From: JARRLC01 sp050290865
Lineage (GTDB): Bacteria > Pseudomonadota > Alphaproteobacteria > Rhizobiales > Rhodomicrobiaceae
Assembly (NCBI GenBank): GCA_050290865.1
Contig: JBNKIW010000069.1
Coordinates: 1 to 11,139 of the forward strand
Length of the DNA: 11,139 nt
Direction: 5' to 3'
This document shows, one piece after another, positions 1 through 6,909 of the stretch. A program made the position numbers and the translations under genes. Within the stretch, counting starts at the first letter, position 1; every line of letters begins with the position of its first letter. The notes under the pieces were generated by a model. It had not been told where the DNA came from, made no database searches, and saw only the letters and a program-made list of their open reading frames with translations.

Positions 1-286
1 ATCCCGCTCAGACTAGTCCTGGTGGGCCTGCGGGTGAAGGCGATACCGGAATCTTATTCTCCGGACCTCTAACGCCACACCTACGATTTTCATATAAGTC
101 GAGTACAATTGCTTAAGACTCGGGTGACACGCGCTTTGAGCGATGAAGCCATGACTTGAGTTTTGGCCGTCGCACAAGCAGTGGACAAACGCCGGGCACC
201 GTTGCGAATGGCCAACCGCAGCAACTAACCTTTTTTTAAATGATTCGGTGCGCCGGGATGCACCGTTGCAAATGGGGGTGGTGCTC
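1..286. other. Noncoding region upstream of the SNF2 helicase gene
   Basis: No convincing gene is visible here. Two plus-strand frames are open from the left edge, to a TAA at 70-72 and a TAA at 111-113, and either could be the tail of an upstream gene, but neither is recognisable. A weak terminator-like element is present: arms GTTGC (201-205) and GCAAC (221-225) followed five bases later by seven T (231-237). The stem is only 5 bp, so I give it little weight. Three GANTC sites occur (49-53, 117-121, 242-246). The AT content is higher than in the flanking gene. No clear -35/-10 promoter could be assigned, although the helicase promoter should lie here. Confidence 0.5.
190..275. repeat. Imperfect direct repeat ahead of the helicase gene
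   Basis: Copy 1 (190-211) and copy 2 (251-275) share CGCCGGG followed by CACCGTTGC(G/A)AATGG. They differ by one substitution and by a 3-base insertion (ATG) in copy 2, and they start 61 bp apart. Copy 2 covers the candidate ATG at 272 and ends just before the preferred start at 287. It could be a local duplication or a paired protein-binding site. Nothing in the sequence decides between these. Confidence 0.55.
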
Positions 287-3200
287 ATGCGGCTTGGCGC
301 GGGTGATTTGCGGCACACATTCAGTCATGAAACCCTGCAGAAGGGGGCCGAACTCTGCGCCCGTGGCTGTGTCCGGCAGATGGACGTGGCGACTGGCGGC
401 GGTCATATTTCGGCAAGTGTTCTCGGCTCGCGCCCCAAGCCCTACAGCCAGACGATCCTGATCTCACCGACGCGCAGCGGCTGGCGGATCAGGGGCTATT
501 GCAGTTGTCCGATGGGCACCAACTGCAAGCATGTCGCAGCGGTGCTGCTGAAATATGTGAAAGGCGATGAACTCGACCGCGAAGACCTTGACGACCCGCG
601 TCCGGCCGTCGGCGCACGTTCGGCGGCGCTGCTTCCCGCCCCGCAAGCCACCCGCACAGCATCGCCGACGCCAGCACCGGCACCAGGTCTCAGGCTTTCC
701 AGCAGTGTATCCCAGTGGCTGGACAGGCTGGCGGCCGTAACGGAGCGGTCCGCCGAAGCGAAGCGGCCGACCAGCAGCAATCAGCGGGTTCTCCGCTATG
801 TCCTCAACCACCAGGACGCGCACCCGACCACATTGTCAAGGCAGGTGTGGGTCCGGCCGTTGTCGGCGCGTATGCGCAAGGACGGCACCCTCACGGATGG
901 GAGGTTTTACGATCCGGCCCTCGTCATGCGGCCGAGGGAGCAGGTCGCGCGTTTCGTTACCGAGGCCGATCTCGATATTCTCCGCGATCTCAACTGGCTG
1001 CATCGCACGAACGGCACACCGGGTTATCGGGACGTTCCGCTTGAGCCCGGTCCCTTGAGCCGGCGCGTTTTCGCGGCGCTTCTACAATCCAGGCGACTAC
1101 ACAACCGTGAGTTGAACGGCCGCACGCTGGAGGAAGGGCCCTCGGAGCGCGCCGAGCCGCAATGGATTTCGGCCGCACGCGGCGAACAGCGCCTGACCTT
1201 CGTTGCCGGTGGCGGCCGCAGTTTCGACGATATCCTGCCGCTGGATCCGCCGCATTATGTGGATCTGGAGAAGGGCATCGCGGGCGTGATCGAGACGGAT
1301 CTGCCGCATGCATTCGCCGTCGAGGTGGCGCGGGCACCCGCTGTCGCGCCATCGGAGGCGGCCATCGTGAAAGAAACGATGCGTCAGCGTCTTGCGAAGG
1401 GTGGCAAGAGCGACGCACCGGCCCCATCGGGCGAGGCGGACGGCGTCGATGATGCTGCGTCGATGCTGCCGCTGCCCGAGGCGCCGGACAATATCGAAAC
1501 GCGCATCGTCACGCCCGTTCCGCGGCTGGACCTGTTCGCGCTGCACCTCCGTGTCAAGCCGCACCTTGCCTGGTATTTGCAGGAGGTCCGCCACGAGGGC
1601 GCGTTCTTGTTGCCGCTCGCCCGCCTGTCCTTCAACTATGGCGGCGATACCGTGCACAGCGCCAGCCCCGAGCAGATCATCGAACGCATCGAGGGTGACC
1701 GCGTGATTCTGACGCCGCGCGATGCGAAGGCTGAGGGCGCTGCTTTGTCCCGCCTCACCGACCTCGGCTTCAGGGCGCTCAACAACATGCCGTTCGACGC
1801 TCCGCCGGACCATACCGGCGACTTGTTCCTGACGCCGTCGCAGGTATCCAGCCCCTATGAACTGCTGCAAACCTGCGATGATCCGAGCCGCTTCCTTGCC
1901 TTCGGTTCGGAAACGGTGCCCGAGTTGGTCCGTGACGGCTGGGAGGTCGTCATGTCCGATGACTACCCCTACCGCATTGCCGAGGGCACGGCGGAGTGGT
2001 GGGCGGACCTCGGCGAAGGATCGGGGATCGACTGGTTTTCCTTCGAACTGGGCATCGCGTTCGAGGGCCACCGTGTCAATCTGGTGCCGCAACTGGCCGA
2101 AATGCTGGGCAGACTGCCGCCGGAGGTCACGACGCTGGCTCTGGAGCCCGGCAAACACGATGCCTTCGTCAAGATGCTCGACGGTCTCAGGCTCTACCAT
2201 ACGCTTCCCGATGGACGGCTTCTGCCGCTTCCGGCCGACAGGCTCGCTCCAATTCTGAGATCCCTTCTCGAACTGATCGGGCCGCGAGAGGCCCGCCTTC
2301 ACGACGGCAAGGTGAGGCTGCATCGCGCGGAAGCGGGAGCGCTGGCCGCTTTCGCTGACGGCATGGAGGATGTCGCCTGGGCCGCGAGCACCGAACGGCT
2401 GATCGACCTCGGCAACCGGCTGCGCAGCGGCCGCATTCTCAGGCGCGCCGCCGTCAAGCCGCCCCGCACGTTCAAGGCGAAGCTGCGCGCCTATCAGAGC
2501 GACGGGCTGAGCTGGCTGGATTTCCTGCGCGAGGCGGGTTTCGGCGGCGTGCTTGCCGACGATATGGGGCTGGGCAAGACCGTGCAGGCGCTGGCTTTCC
2601 TGGCGCGCGAGAAGACGCAGGGGCGCCTCGACAAGCCCGCGCTCATCGTCTCCCCGACCAGCGTTCTGCCGAACTGGCAGGCCGAGGCGGAACGCTTCGC
2701 GCCGTCGCTGTCGGTGCTGGCTCTGCACGGCGTGGGACGCAAAGAGCTGTTCGGGCAGATCGCCAAGCACGACCTCGTTCTCACCACCTATCCGCTGCTT
2801 GCGCGCGATCAGGAGACGCTTCTCGCCCACGAATTCCATTCCGCGATCCTCGACGAAGCGCAGGCGATCAAGAATCCGAAGGCTGCCGTGTCGGCCATCG
2901 CCCACAGGGTCAACGCGCGTCACCGGCTGGCGCTGACCGGCACACCGCTGGAGAACAATCTCGGCGAGGTCTGGTCGCTGTTCGAGTTCCTGAGCCCGGG
3001 GCTCCTTGGCGACGAGCGTACGTTCCGCCGTATTTTCCGCACACCAATCGAAAAGCACGGCGACGCGGCCGCGCAGACATTCCTTTCCAGCCGCCTCAAG
3101 CCGTTCATGCTGCGCCGGACAAAAGAGGCGGTGGCGAAGGAGTTGCCGCCGAAGACGGAAATCGTCGAGCGTGTCCGCCTCGAAGGCGCCCAGCGCGATC

Positions 3201-3904
3201 TGTACGAAACGGTGCGTTCGCTGATGCACGCCCGGGTGCGCGACGAGATCGCCAAGAAGGGTCTCGCCAAGAGCCATATCATCTTCCTCGACGCGCTTTT
3301 GAAGCTGCGTCAGGTCTGCTGCGATCCGCGCCTGCTGAAAATGCCGCGGGCGCAGAAGGTCAAAGGCTCGGCCAAGCTCGAACGGCTGATGGAAATCGTC
3401 CCCGAATTGGTCGGAGAGGGGCGGCGCATTCTGCTGTTCTCGCAGTTCACCAGCATGCTGGCGCTCATTGAGGCCGAGTTGCGCGCGTCGAAAATCCCCT
3501 ATGTCCAGCTCACTGGTGACACCACTGATCGCGCCACGCCGGTCCGCGCGTTCCAGTCCGGCAAGGTGCCTGTCTTCCTGCTCAGCTTGAAGGCGGGCGG
3601 CACGGGCCTCAACCTGACCGCCGCCGATACGGTCATTCATTACGATCCCTGGTGGAATCCGGCCGTCGAGGCCCAGGCAACCGATCGCGCATACCGGATC
3701 GGGCAGGATAAGCCCGTGTTCGTCTACAAGCTGATCGTGGAGGAAGGGATCGAAGAAGCGATCGAACAGCTCAAGGCACGCAAGGCGGCGCTCGCCGAGG
3801 CCCTTTTCGCAGGCAGCGCGAAAAAGCCGCTAGACCTGACGGAGGCGGACATCTCCGCGCTCTTCGCACCGCTCGCGAGCGACGCTCAGCGCAAGGCCGC
3901 GTGA
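287..3904 (+). CDS. SWIM zinc-finger SNF2-family DEAD/DEAH-box helicase
   Basis: This is an ATP-driven double-stranded DNA translocase of the bacterial SNF2 (Swi2/Snf2, HepA-like) class, presumably remodelling protein-DNA complexes in the cytoplasm. In the 1205-residue protein, an N-terminal SWIM zinc finger (C72-x-C74-x5-C80-x-H82) precedes a long middle region with no motif I recognise. The C-terminal helicase core is complete: motif I DMGLGKT (759-765), motif II DEAQ (856-859), motif III LTGTP (883-887), motif IV LLFSQF (1049-1054), motif V GGTGLNL (1104-1110) and motif VI DRAYRIGQ (1133-1140). SWIM plus SNF2 is a known bacterial architecture; the substrate is not known to me. The frame is open from a GTG at 248, with ATGs at 272 and 287. 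I chose 287 because a G-rich stretch (274-281) lies 5-8 bases upstream and the next residues resemble SWIM-helicase N-termini. The gene stands alone on the plus strand and converges with the next gene. Confidence 0.93.
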   Translation: MRLGAGDLRHTFSHETLQKGAELCARGCVRQMDVATGGGHISASVLGSRPKPYSQTILISPTRSGWRIRGYCSCPMGTNCKHVAAVLLKYVKGDELDREDLDDPRPAVGARSAALLPAPQATRTASPTPAPAPGLRLSSSVSQWLDRLAAVTERSAEAKRPTSSNQRVLRYVLNHQDAHPTTLSRQVWVRPLSARMRKDGTLTDGRFYDPALVMRPREQVARFVTEADLDILRDLNWLHRTNGTPGYRDVPLEPGPLSRRVFAALLQSRRLHNRELNGRTLEEGPSERAEPQWISAARGEQRLTFVAGGGRSFDDILPLDPPHYVDLEKGIAGVIETDLPHAFAVEVARAPAVAPSEAAIVKETMRQRLAKGGKSDAPAPSGEADGVDDAASMLPLPEAPDNIETRIVTPVPRLDLFALHLRVKPHLAWYLQEVRHEGAFLLPLARLSFNYGGDTVHSASPEQIIERIEGDRVILTPRDAKAEGAALSRLTDLGFRALNNMPFDAPPDHTGDLFLTPSQVSSPYELLQTCDDPSRFLAFGSETVPELVRDGWEVVMSDDYPYRIAEGTAEWWADLGEGSGIDWFSFELGIAFEGHRVNLVPQLAEMLGRLPPEVTTLALEPGKHDAFVKMLDGLRLYHTLPDGRLLPLPADRLAPILRSLLELIGPREARLHDGKVRLHRAEAGALAAFADGMEDVAWAASTERLIDLGNRLRSGRILRRAAVKPPRTFKAKLRAYQSDGLSWLDFLREAGFGGVLADDMGLGKTVQALAFLAREKTQGRLDKPALIVSPTSVLPNWQAEAERFAPSLSVLALHGVGRKELFGQIAKHDLVLTTYPLLARDQETLLAHEFHSAILDEAQAIKNPKAAVSAIAHRVNARHRLALTGTPLENNLGEVWSLFEFLSPGLLGDERTFRRIFRTPIEKHGDAAAQTFLSSRLKPFMLRRTKEAVAKELPPKTEIVERVRLEGAQRDLYETVRSLMHARVRDEIAKKGLAKSHIIFLDALLKLRQVCCDPRLLKMPRAQKVKGSAKLERLMEIVPELVGEGRRILLFSQFTSMLALIEAELRASKIPYVQLTGDTTDRATPVRAFQSGKVPVFLLSLKAGGTGLNLTAADTVIHYDPWWNPAVEAQATDRAYRIGQDKPVFVYKLIVEEGIEEAIEQLKARKAALAEALFAGSAKKPLDLTEADISALFAPLASDAQRKAA

Positions 3905-3914
3905 CAGGGCGAGC

Positions 3915-3940
3915 GGAAGCCGCGTCGGGCTCACGGCTCC
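3915..3940. terminator. Possible bidirectional terminator hairpin
   Basis: Arms GG-A-AGCCG (3915-3922, one bulged A) and CGGCTCC (3934-3940) form a 7-bp stem around an 11-base loop. It sits between the convergent helicase and 65-residue genes and includes the stop codon of the latter. There is no T tract on either side, so its function as an intrinsic terminator is a guess from position. Confidence 0.3.
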
Positions 3941-4128
3941 GCCGGCCGGTAATGCCCCGTTTCAGGATCGAAGCGGAGTTGCGCCACGGGTGCGCTTCGC
4001 AGGCGTTCCAGTGAGCGCTCAGTGCGGCGGATTTCGCCATCGACGCGTGCGACCTCGGTTCGCATCCAGCGCATCGCCAACCAGACACCAGCACCCGCAG
4101 TCCCCAACACAACCAGTTGCGGCAACAT
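3931..4128 (-). CDS. Small membrane-anchored protein, function unknown
   Basis: The 65-residue protein has one hydrophobic segment (about residues 5-20), then a charged amphipathic stretch (23-45, rich in Arg and Glu, probably helical or short coiled coil), and ends in a D-P-E-T-G-x-Y-R-P motif. Small proteins of this plan, with a hydrophobic N-terminus and a C-terminal DPxTGxYRP-like tail, look familiar from alphaproteobacterial genomes as uncharacterised proteins; I cannot give a family name. The G-rich Shine-Dalgarno stretch (GGGGGG) lies 10 bases before ATG 4128 and 7 bases before an adjacent GTG at 4131, so one extra residue is possible. It follows the S49 peptidase gene by 50 bp on the same strand and may be cotranscribed with it. 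Function is unknown. Confidence 0.72.
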   Translation of the reverse strand: MLPQLVVLGTAGAGVWLAMRWMRTEVARVDGEIRRTERSLERLRSAPVAQLRFDPETGHYRPAEP

Positions 4129-4156
4129 CACCCGCTTTCCCCCCTAAACGTCATAC

Positions 4157-4169
4157 CCGGGACGCCCGG
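4157..4169 (-). other. Short GC hairpin between the peptidase and small-protein genes
   Basis: Arms CCGGG (4157-4161) and CCCGG (4165-4169) enclose a 3-base loop. It lies just after the peptidase stop and before the ribosome binding site of the 65-residue gene. It may partially terminate transcription or stabilise the upstream mRNA. There is no T tract, and the stem is short enough to occur by chance in GC-rich DNA. Confidence 0.25.
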
Positions 4170-4178
4170 CGGCGCCCC

Positions 4179-5045
4179 TCAAAACCCATATTTCGCCCAC
4201 ATCGCCCGCGCCTCGGCGGCCGAAATCACATCGTCGGCGAGGCTCACCGCAGGGCCTGCATCAGCGGCGCCCAACACCGAAAGCACACCGGGAATGCGGC
4301 GACGCAACAGCCCCCTCTCGCCGCTCACCAGTTTCAGCCGCACCTTCTCACCGTACAACTCGCGCATCTTCGTTCTGAGATCCGTCACGCCGTCGATGAG
4401 GCCAAGCTCGAGAGCCTGGCGCCCGCTCCAGAACTCGCCTGTGAACAACGGCTCGCCCGCGGCCTCGATTTTTGCGCCCCGACGGTCGCGCACCAGTTCC
4501 TTGAAGTCCTGGTGGATAATTCTTTGGATATTCTTCAGGCGACTGATGTCGTCCGCCTCTTCCGGCTGGAACGGATCGAGCGCCATCTTGCGCTCACCGG
4601 CCGTGTGGACGCGGCGCTCCACGCCGATCTTCTCGATGAGCCCGGTGAAGCCGAAAGCGGCGTAGAGCACGCCGATCGAGCCCACGATCGAAGACGGATC
4701 GGCATGGATTTCATCGCCCGCGCAGGCAATCATGTAGCCCCCCGACGCCGCGACATCCTCGGCAAAGACATAGACCCGCACGCATTTCTCGCGCGCCAGA
4801 TCACGGATGCGCTGGAAGATGAGGCGCGATTGCACCGCCGATCCCCCCGGCGAATTGACCTGAATGGCGACCGCCTCGTCGGCCATGCCGAAGGCGCGTT
4901 CGAGGGGGCCGGCCACGGCGGCGAGGTTCAACCCGGGCCGCAGGGGCGTGCCCATGCCGATAACGCCGGTCATGCGCAGCACGGGCACCACCGGGCCTCT
5001 CCTGAACAGGCGGGCGGGACTGAAGATTTTGTGGAAATCGGTCAT
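4179..5045 (-). CDS. S49 family (SppA-like) serine peptidase
   Basis: The 288-residue protein belongs to the signal-peptide-peptidase A / ClpP-crotonase fold peptidases, which use a Ser-Lys dyad to cleave membrane-derived or hydrophobic peptides. The core signatures are NSPGGS (64-69) and ASGGY (100-104), with S101 as nucleophile; the general-base candidate is K153 in the GERKMALDPF stretch. The 52-residue Ser-to-Lys spacing equals that of Bacillus subtilis SppA (S147/K199). GEFWSGRQALELGLIDGV-type residues near 213-230 are typical of the family's C-terminal part. No signal peptide or transmembrane helix is visible, so it is probably cytoplasmic or peripheral, as in the short alphaproteobacterial members. 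The frame is open 33 codons further upstream, but ATG 5045 has a GGAG at a 9-base spacing and starts the usual N-terminus. Substrate is unknown. Confidence 0.93.
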   Translation of the reverse strand: MTDFHKIFSPARLFRRGPVVPVLRMTGVIGMGTPLRPGLNLAAVAGPLERAFGMADEAVAIQVNSPGGSAVQSRLIFQRIRDLAREKCVRVYVFAEDVAASGGYMIACAGDEIHADPSSIVGSIGVLYAAFGFTGLIEKIGVERRVHTAGERKMALDPFQPEEADDISRLKNIQRIIHQDFKELVRDRRGAKIEAAGEPLFTGEFWSGRQALELGLIDGVTDLRTKMRELYGEKVRLKLVSGERGLLRRRIPGVLSVLGAADAGPAVSLADDVISAAEARAMWAKYGF

Positions 5046-5322
5046 CACTTGACGCTCCGGGGACGGGGAAAAGATGAGCAATAGATGTGAACGAATGGTT
5101 TCGATTACACACGAATTGCTACCGGTCCGTGGCAGGAAGTCCACAGGATCTGGGCTAGGTTATGCCCAGCCTATACAGCGAAAATGGGGAGGGAGGGAGA
5201 AGGCGCCTCGGCGCAGCGATCGAAACCGCCGAAACGGAAATGCGCCACAGCCGGGGGGTATCGGCCCGGCCGTGACGGCGCTCGTTTTGGAAATGTGCTC
5301 CACGACGTGACGCGGGGCACTC
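5046..5322. other. Intergenic region between the small anchored protein and S49 peptidase genes
   Basis: No gene is visible. On the minus strand it follows the 105-residue gene and leads the peptidase gene. Two hairpins are present: CTGGGC (5150-5155) with GCCCAG (5164-5169), loop 8; and GCCGGG (5250-5255) with CCCGGC (5265-5270), loop 9. The second lies about 50 bases after the stop of the 105-residue gene and could be its terminator, but no T tract follows. No confident promoter was found. Confidence 0.4.
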
Positions 5323-5640
5323 TTACTGTCGCGGCGCATCCGCCGGAGGCGTGGTCGTCTCTGTATTCTCGGCGGCAGCGGGCGTCTCCGTGCCCTCGGC
5401 GGCGGCGGGCGTCTCCGTCTGCGGCGCAGTAGCCTGAGTGCTCGAGGTCGTCTCGGACGACGTCGCCTCCGCGGCCGGTTCAGCCGGAGTGGTCTCCGGC
5501 GCTGCTGTCGCCGCCTTCTCCGGTGTGGAAGCCTTCTCCTGCGCCGCGGTTGCCGGCACAGTCTGCGTGCTCTGCCAGTACAGGTATCCGCCAAGAGCGG
5601 CTGCCACCACCACGATACCGATAACGATAACTTTCTTCAT
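5323..5640 (-). CDS. Anchored Ala/Thr/Pro/Glu-rich low-complexity protein
   Basis: The 105-residue protein starts with two lysines and a hydrophobic stretch (about 4-22), giving a membrane anchor or uncleaved signal peptide. No lipobox cysteine is present, and no clear AxA cleavage site stands out. The rest (24-105) is a disordered, acidic Ala/Thr/Pro/Glu/Ser-rich tail, presumably in the periplasm. Residues 75-83 and 84-92 are a 9-residue tandem repeat (TETPAAAEG, TETPAAAEN), with a partial third copy TET at 93-95. AGGA lies 8 bases before the ATG, supporting this start. Such tails act as spacers or envelope-associated linkers in other proteins, but I recognise no family and assign no function. 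Neighbours suggest no role. Confidence 0.75.
   Translation of the reverse strand: MKKVIVIGIVVVAAALGGYLYWQSTQTVPATAAQEKASTPEKAATAAPETTPAEPAAEATSSETTSSTQATAPQTETPAAAEGTETPAAAENTETTTPPADAPRQ
5368..5418 (-). repeat. 27-bp tandem repeat inside the low-complexity protein gene
   Basis: The 24-base units at 5368-5391 and 5395-5418 match at 23 of 24 positions with a 27-bp period, encoding the 9-residue repeat. The near identity, with only one difference, suggests a recent slippage or duplication event. Confidence 0.8.
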
Positions 5641-5868
5641 GGGATGTTTCCTTTGTGTAGCGTCCGGGCAATACCCCGCTGCGTATCCCCCCGGTGTTTC
5701 CGGCCAGACTCGCGAGAAGAGGGAGGGCCCTCTCCCCAGAAAGAGCGAGAAAAGGCAAAAGCGTCCGCCGCCCGCCGTTCTGCACGCGGGAGCAAGGACG
5801 ACGTACCCGGTATTTCGCTCGAGGATCCGATGCGCAGCTCCCGCTGATCATCACCGGACGCGCAGCAC

Positions 5869-5892
5869 CCTGCCAGAAAGAGCCGTGGCAGG
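5869..5892. other. Hairpin CCTGCCA/TGGCAGG
   Basis: Perfect 7-bp arms (5869-5875 and 5886-5892) flank a 10-base loop. There is no T tract on either strand. It is the farthest of three hairpins after the 233-residue gene. Confidence 0.45.
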
Positions 5893-5924
5893 CAATTCAG
5901 GAGGTTTGCCGAGCCTTCGCGCCG

Positions 5925-5940
5925 GGGGCGAATTCGCCCC
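5925..5940. other. 16-bp perfect palindrome
   Basis: GGGGCGAATTCGCCCC is perfectly self-complementary and is flanked by further CCGG/CCGG with one base of offset. It could form a GC-rich cruciform or hairpin with an AATT loop, or bind a dimeric protein. It lies about 90 bases after the stop of the 233-residue gene on the minus strand. Confidence 0.6.
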
Positions 5941-5964
5941 GGTGTGACTTATGTCGCGCAATTG

Positions 5965-5991
5965 CCTCGCCCCCAGCGGTGGAGGGCGAGG
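5965..5991 (-). terminator. Strong hairpin after the 233-residue gene (probable terminator)
   Basis: Arms CCTCGCCC-CCA (5965-5975) and TGG-A-GGGCGAGG (5980-5991) pair over 11 bp with one bulged base around a GCGG loop. It begins about 36 bases after the stop codon of the minus-strand 233-residue gene. The T tract is absent, so it may act as a Rho-independent-like terminator or as a 3' end protecting an mRNA processed from further downstream. Confidence 0.5.
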
Positions 5992-6027
5992 AGAACGCTC
6001 GCGAGACACCACACCAATGCGGCGCGT

Positions 6028-6729
6028 TCAGTTCATCCGCGCGGGTTCGGGAGCGCCCGGCGCTGCCCATTGCGGCATCCCGGCCTCGCCGAGAATGTCG
6101 CCCAGATCAGTCAGCAGAAGCGGCCGCTCAACCTCCTGATCCAGCAGCAACGGCTCCTCGACGACACTGCGCGAGGGCAGCGAGTCGAAACCGTAGCGGG
6201 CCGCCAGACCGAAATGCAGAACCTCACACGCATTCACCAGAAGACGCACATCGGTGTGGCCGGCAATCTTATACCCGGCAACGGGATCGCTGCGTCCGGA
6301 AGCGTCCGCCACACGATGCCCGCGCTGTTCGAGAAAGCGCTTCGGCTGCGCACCGCCGTTGAAGAAATACTGTGCATCGGGAAGCAGCATCGCCTGCAGG
6401 TCGGGGACACTGACCGTCGCGAGACGGAAAGTGTCGATCTCCGGGCGGAGTTCCGGCTCCAGGGTGCGCAGTTCCTTCACCAGTTCGCGCGCGCGCAGGA
6501 TCTTCGCGATCATGAACGCTTCCTCGTTCCACAAGGCTCGGATGCTCTCCCGGAACGACGCGAGGCTGTCAGCCATCTCCGTGCAGGTCATGCCCACACC
6601 AAGCTGCGGCGTCTTGCACGCCGTCTGCTGCAGATTGTCACCCGCCTCGATTGCCGCGCGCAGCGCCTCGCTCAGGAAATAGACGACCGACTCAATGTGG
6701 TCTTCATCGTCGCTGGAAAGTATGCCCAT
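6028..6729 (-). CDS. Hypothetical protein, function unknown, downstream of nrdJ
   Basis: I do not recognise this 233-residue protein. It has no signal peptide and no membrane segment. The N-terminal half (about 9-95) looks largely helical, with acidic and Arg/Lys-rich stretches; the middle (100-140) looks mixed; the C-terminal part carries a repeated E-x-PLLL motif (192-196, 202-206) before a Pro/Ala-rich tail. Cysteines at 38, 49 and 168 are not in a metal-site spacing. The start is the first possible one: an in-frame TAA lies 12 codons upstream with no other start between. The ribosome binding site is poor: AGGG ends one base before ATG, and GGAG lies 21 bases away. It is on the same strand as nrdJ, 180 bp downstream, so cotranscription by read-through is possible. 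GC content and codon use resemble the neighbours. Confidence 0.75.
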   Translation of the reverse strand: MGILSSDDEDHIESVVYFLSEALRAAIEAGDNLQQTACKTPQLGVGMTCTEMADSLASFRESIRALWNEEAFMIAKILRARELVKELRTLEPELRPEIDTFRLATVSVPDLQAMLLPDAQYFFNGGAQPKRFLEQRGHRVADASGRSDPVAGYKIAGHTDVRLLVNACEVLHFGLAARYGFDSLPSRSVVEEPLLLDQEVERPLLLTDLGDILGEAGMPQWAAPGAPEPARMN

Positions 6730-6789
6730 ACCCTGACAGCCGTTAGGCCGCTCCCTGAATGATTATGAGGAACGAGCCGAAACGCGCCA

Positions 6790-6830
6790 CTCCGTATCAT
6801 TACGGAGGACTGCAACACGCGCAGCCCTCC
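6790..6830 (-). promoter_or_regulatory. Two mutually exclusive hairpins between nrdJ and the downstream gene
   Basis: In minus-strand RNA, hairpin A pairs GGAGG-G-CTGC (6830-6821) with GCAG-T-CCTCC (6813-6804) around a 7-base loop. The G opposite U makes it a continuous 10-bp stem in this RNA only; the plus strand would have an A-C mismatch. Hairpin B pairs CTCCGTA (6807-6801) with TACGGAG (6796-6790) around a 4-base loop. Both need the same CTCC (6807-6804), so they cannot coexist. This resembles an attenuator or a terminator/processing element, but no T tract follows hairpin B. Confidence 0.4.
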
Positions 6831-6852
6831 TGCATGCCCGGCGGCATTCAGA

Positions 6853-6885
6853 CGTTTAAACGCAACTCAACGAAACTCGTTTCGT
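6853..6885. other. Two palindromes after nrdJ
   Basis: CGTTTAAACG (6853-6862) is a perfect 10-bp palindrome. ACGAAAC (6870-6876) and GTTTCGT (6879-6885) form a second inverted repeat, separated by two bases. They begin about 25 bases after the nrdJ stop. They may be a weak transcription-end structure or a protein site; no T tract follows on the minus strand. Confidence 0.45.
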
Positions 6886-6909
6886 CCTGCCGTCCCTCTA
6901 CAGGGCGCC

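Larger units (their letters stand above)
5641..6027. other. Gene-free region with three successive hairpins
   Basis: This 387-bp gap on the minus strand separates the 233-residue gene from the 105-residue gene. I see no credible ORF; the plus-strand frame crossing it overlaps the real minus gene antisense. Three inverted repeats stand in a row: 5965-5991, 5925-5940 and 5869-5892. No promoter for the 105-residue gene could be named, although it should lie near 5660-5700. Confidence 0.5.

Noticed and set aside
13..318. 101-codon minus-strand frame at the left edge
   Set aside because: It overlaps the helicase start, its composition is irregular, and nothing in it is recognisable.
1097..3640. 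847-codon open frame antisense to the helicase gene
   Set aside because: The sense frame encodes a complete SNF2 core. The antisense translation is Arg/Gln/Leu-rich with no domain, as expected from the codon bias of GC-rich DNA.
3990..5084. 364-codon plus-strand frame across the S49 peptidase gene
   Set aside because: It is antisense to a gene with a clear Ser-Lys peptidase signature, has no family features, and overlaps two minus-strand genes.
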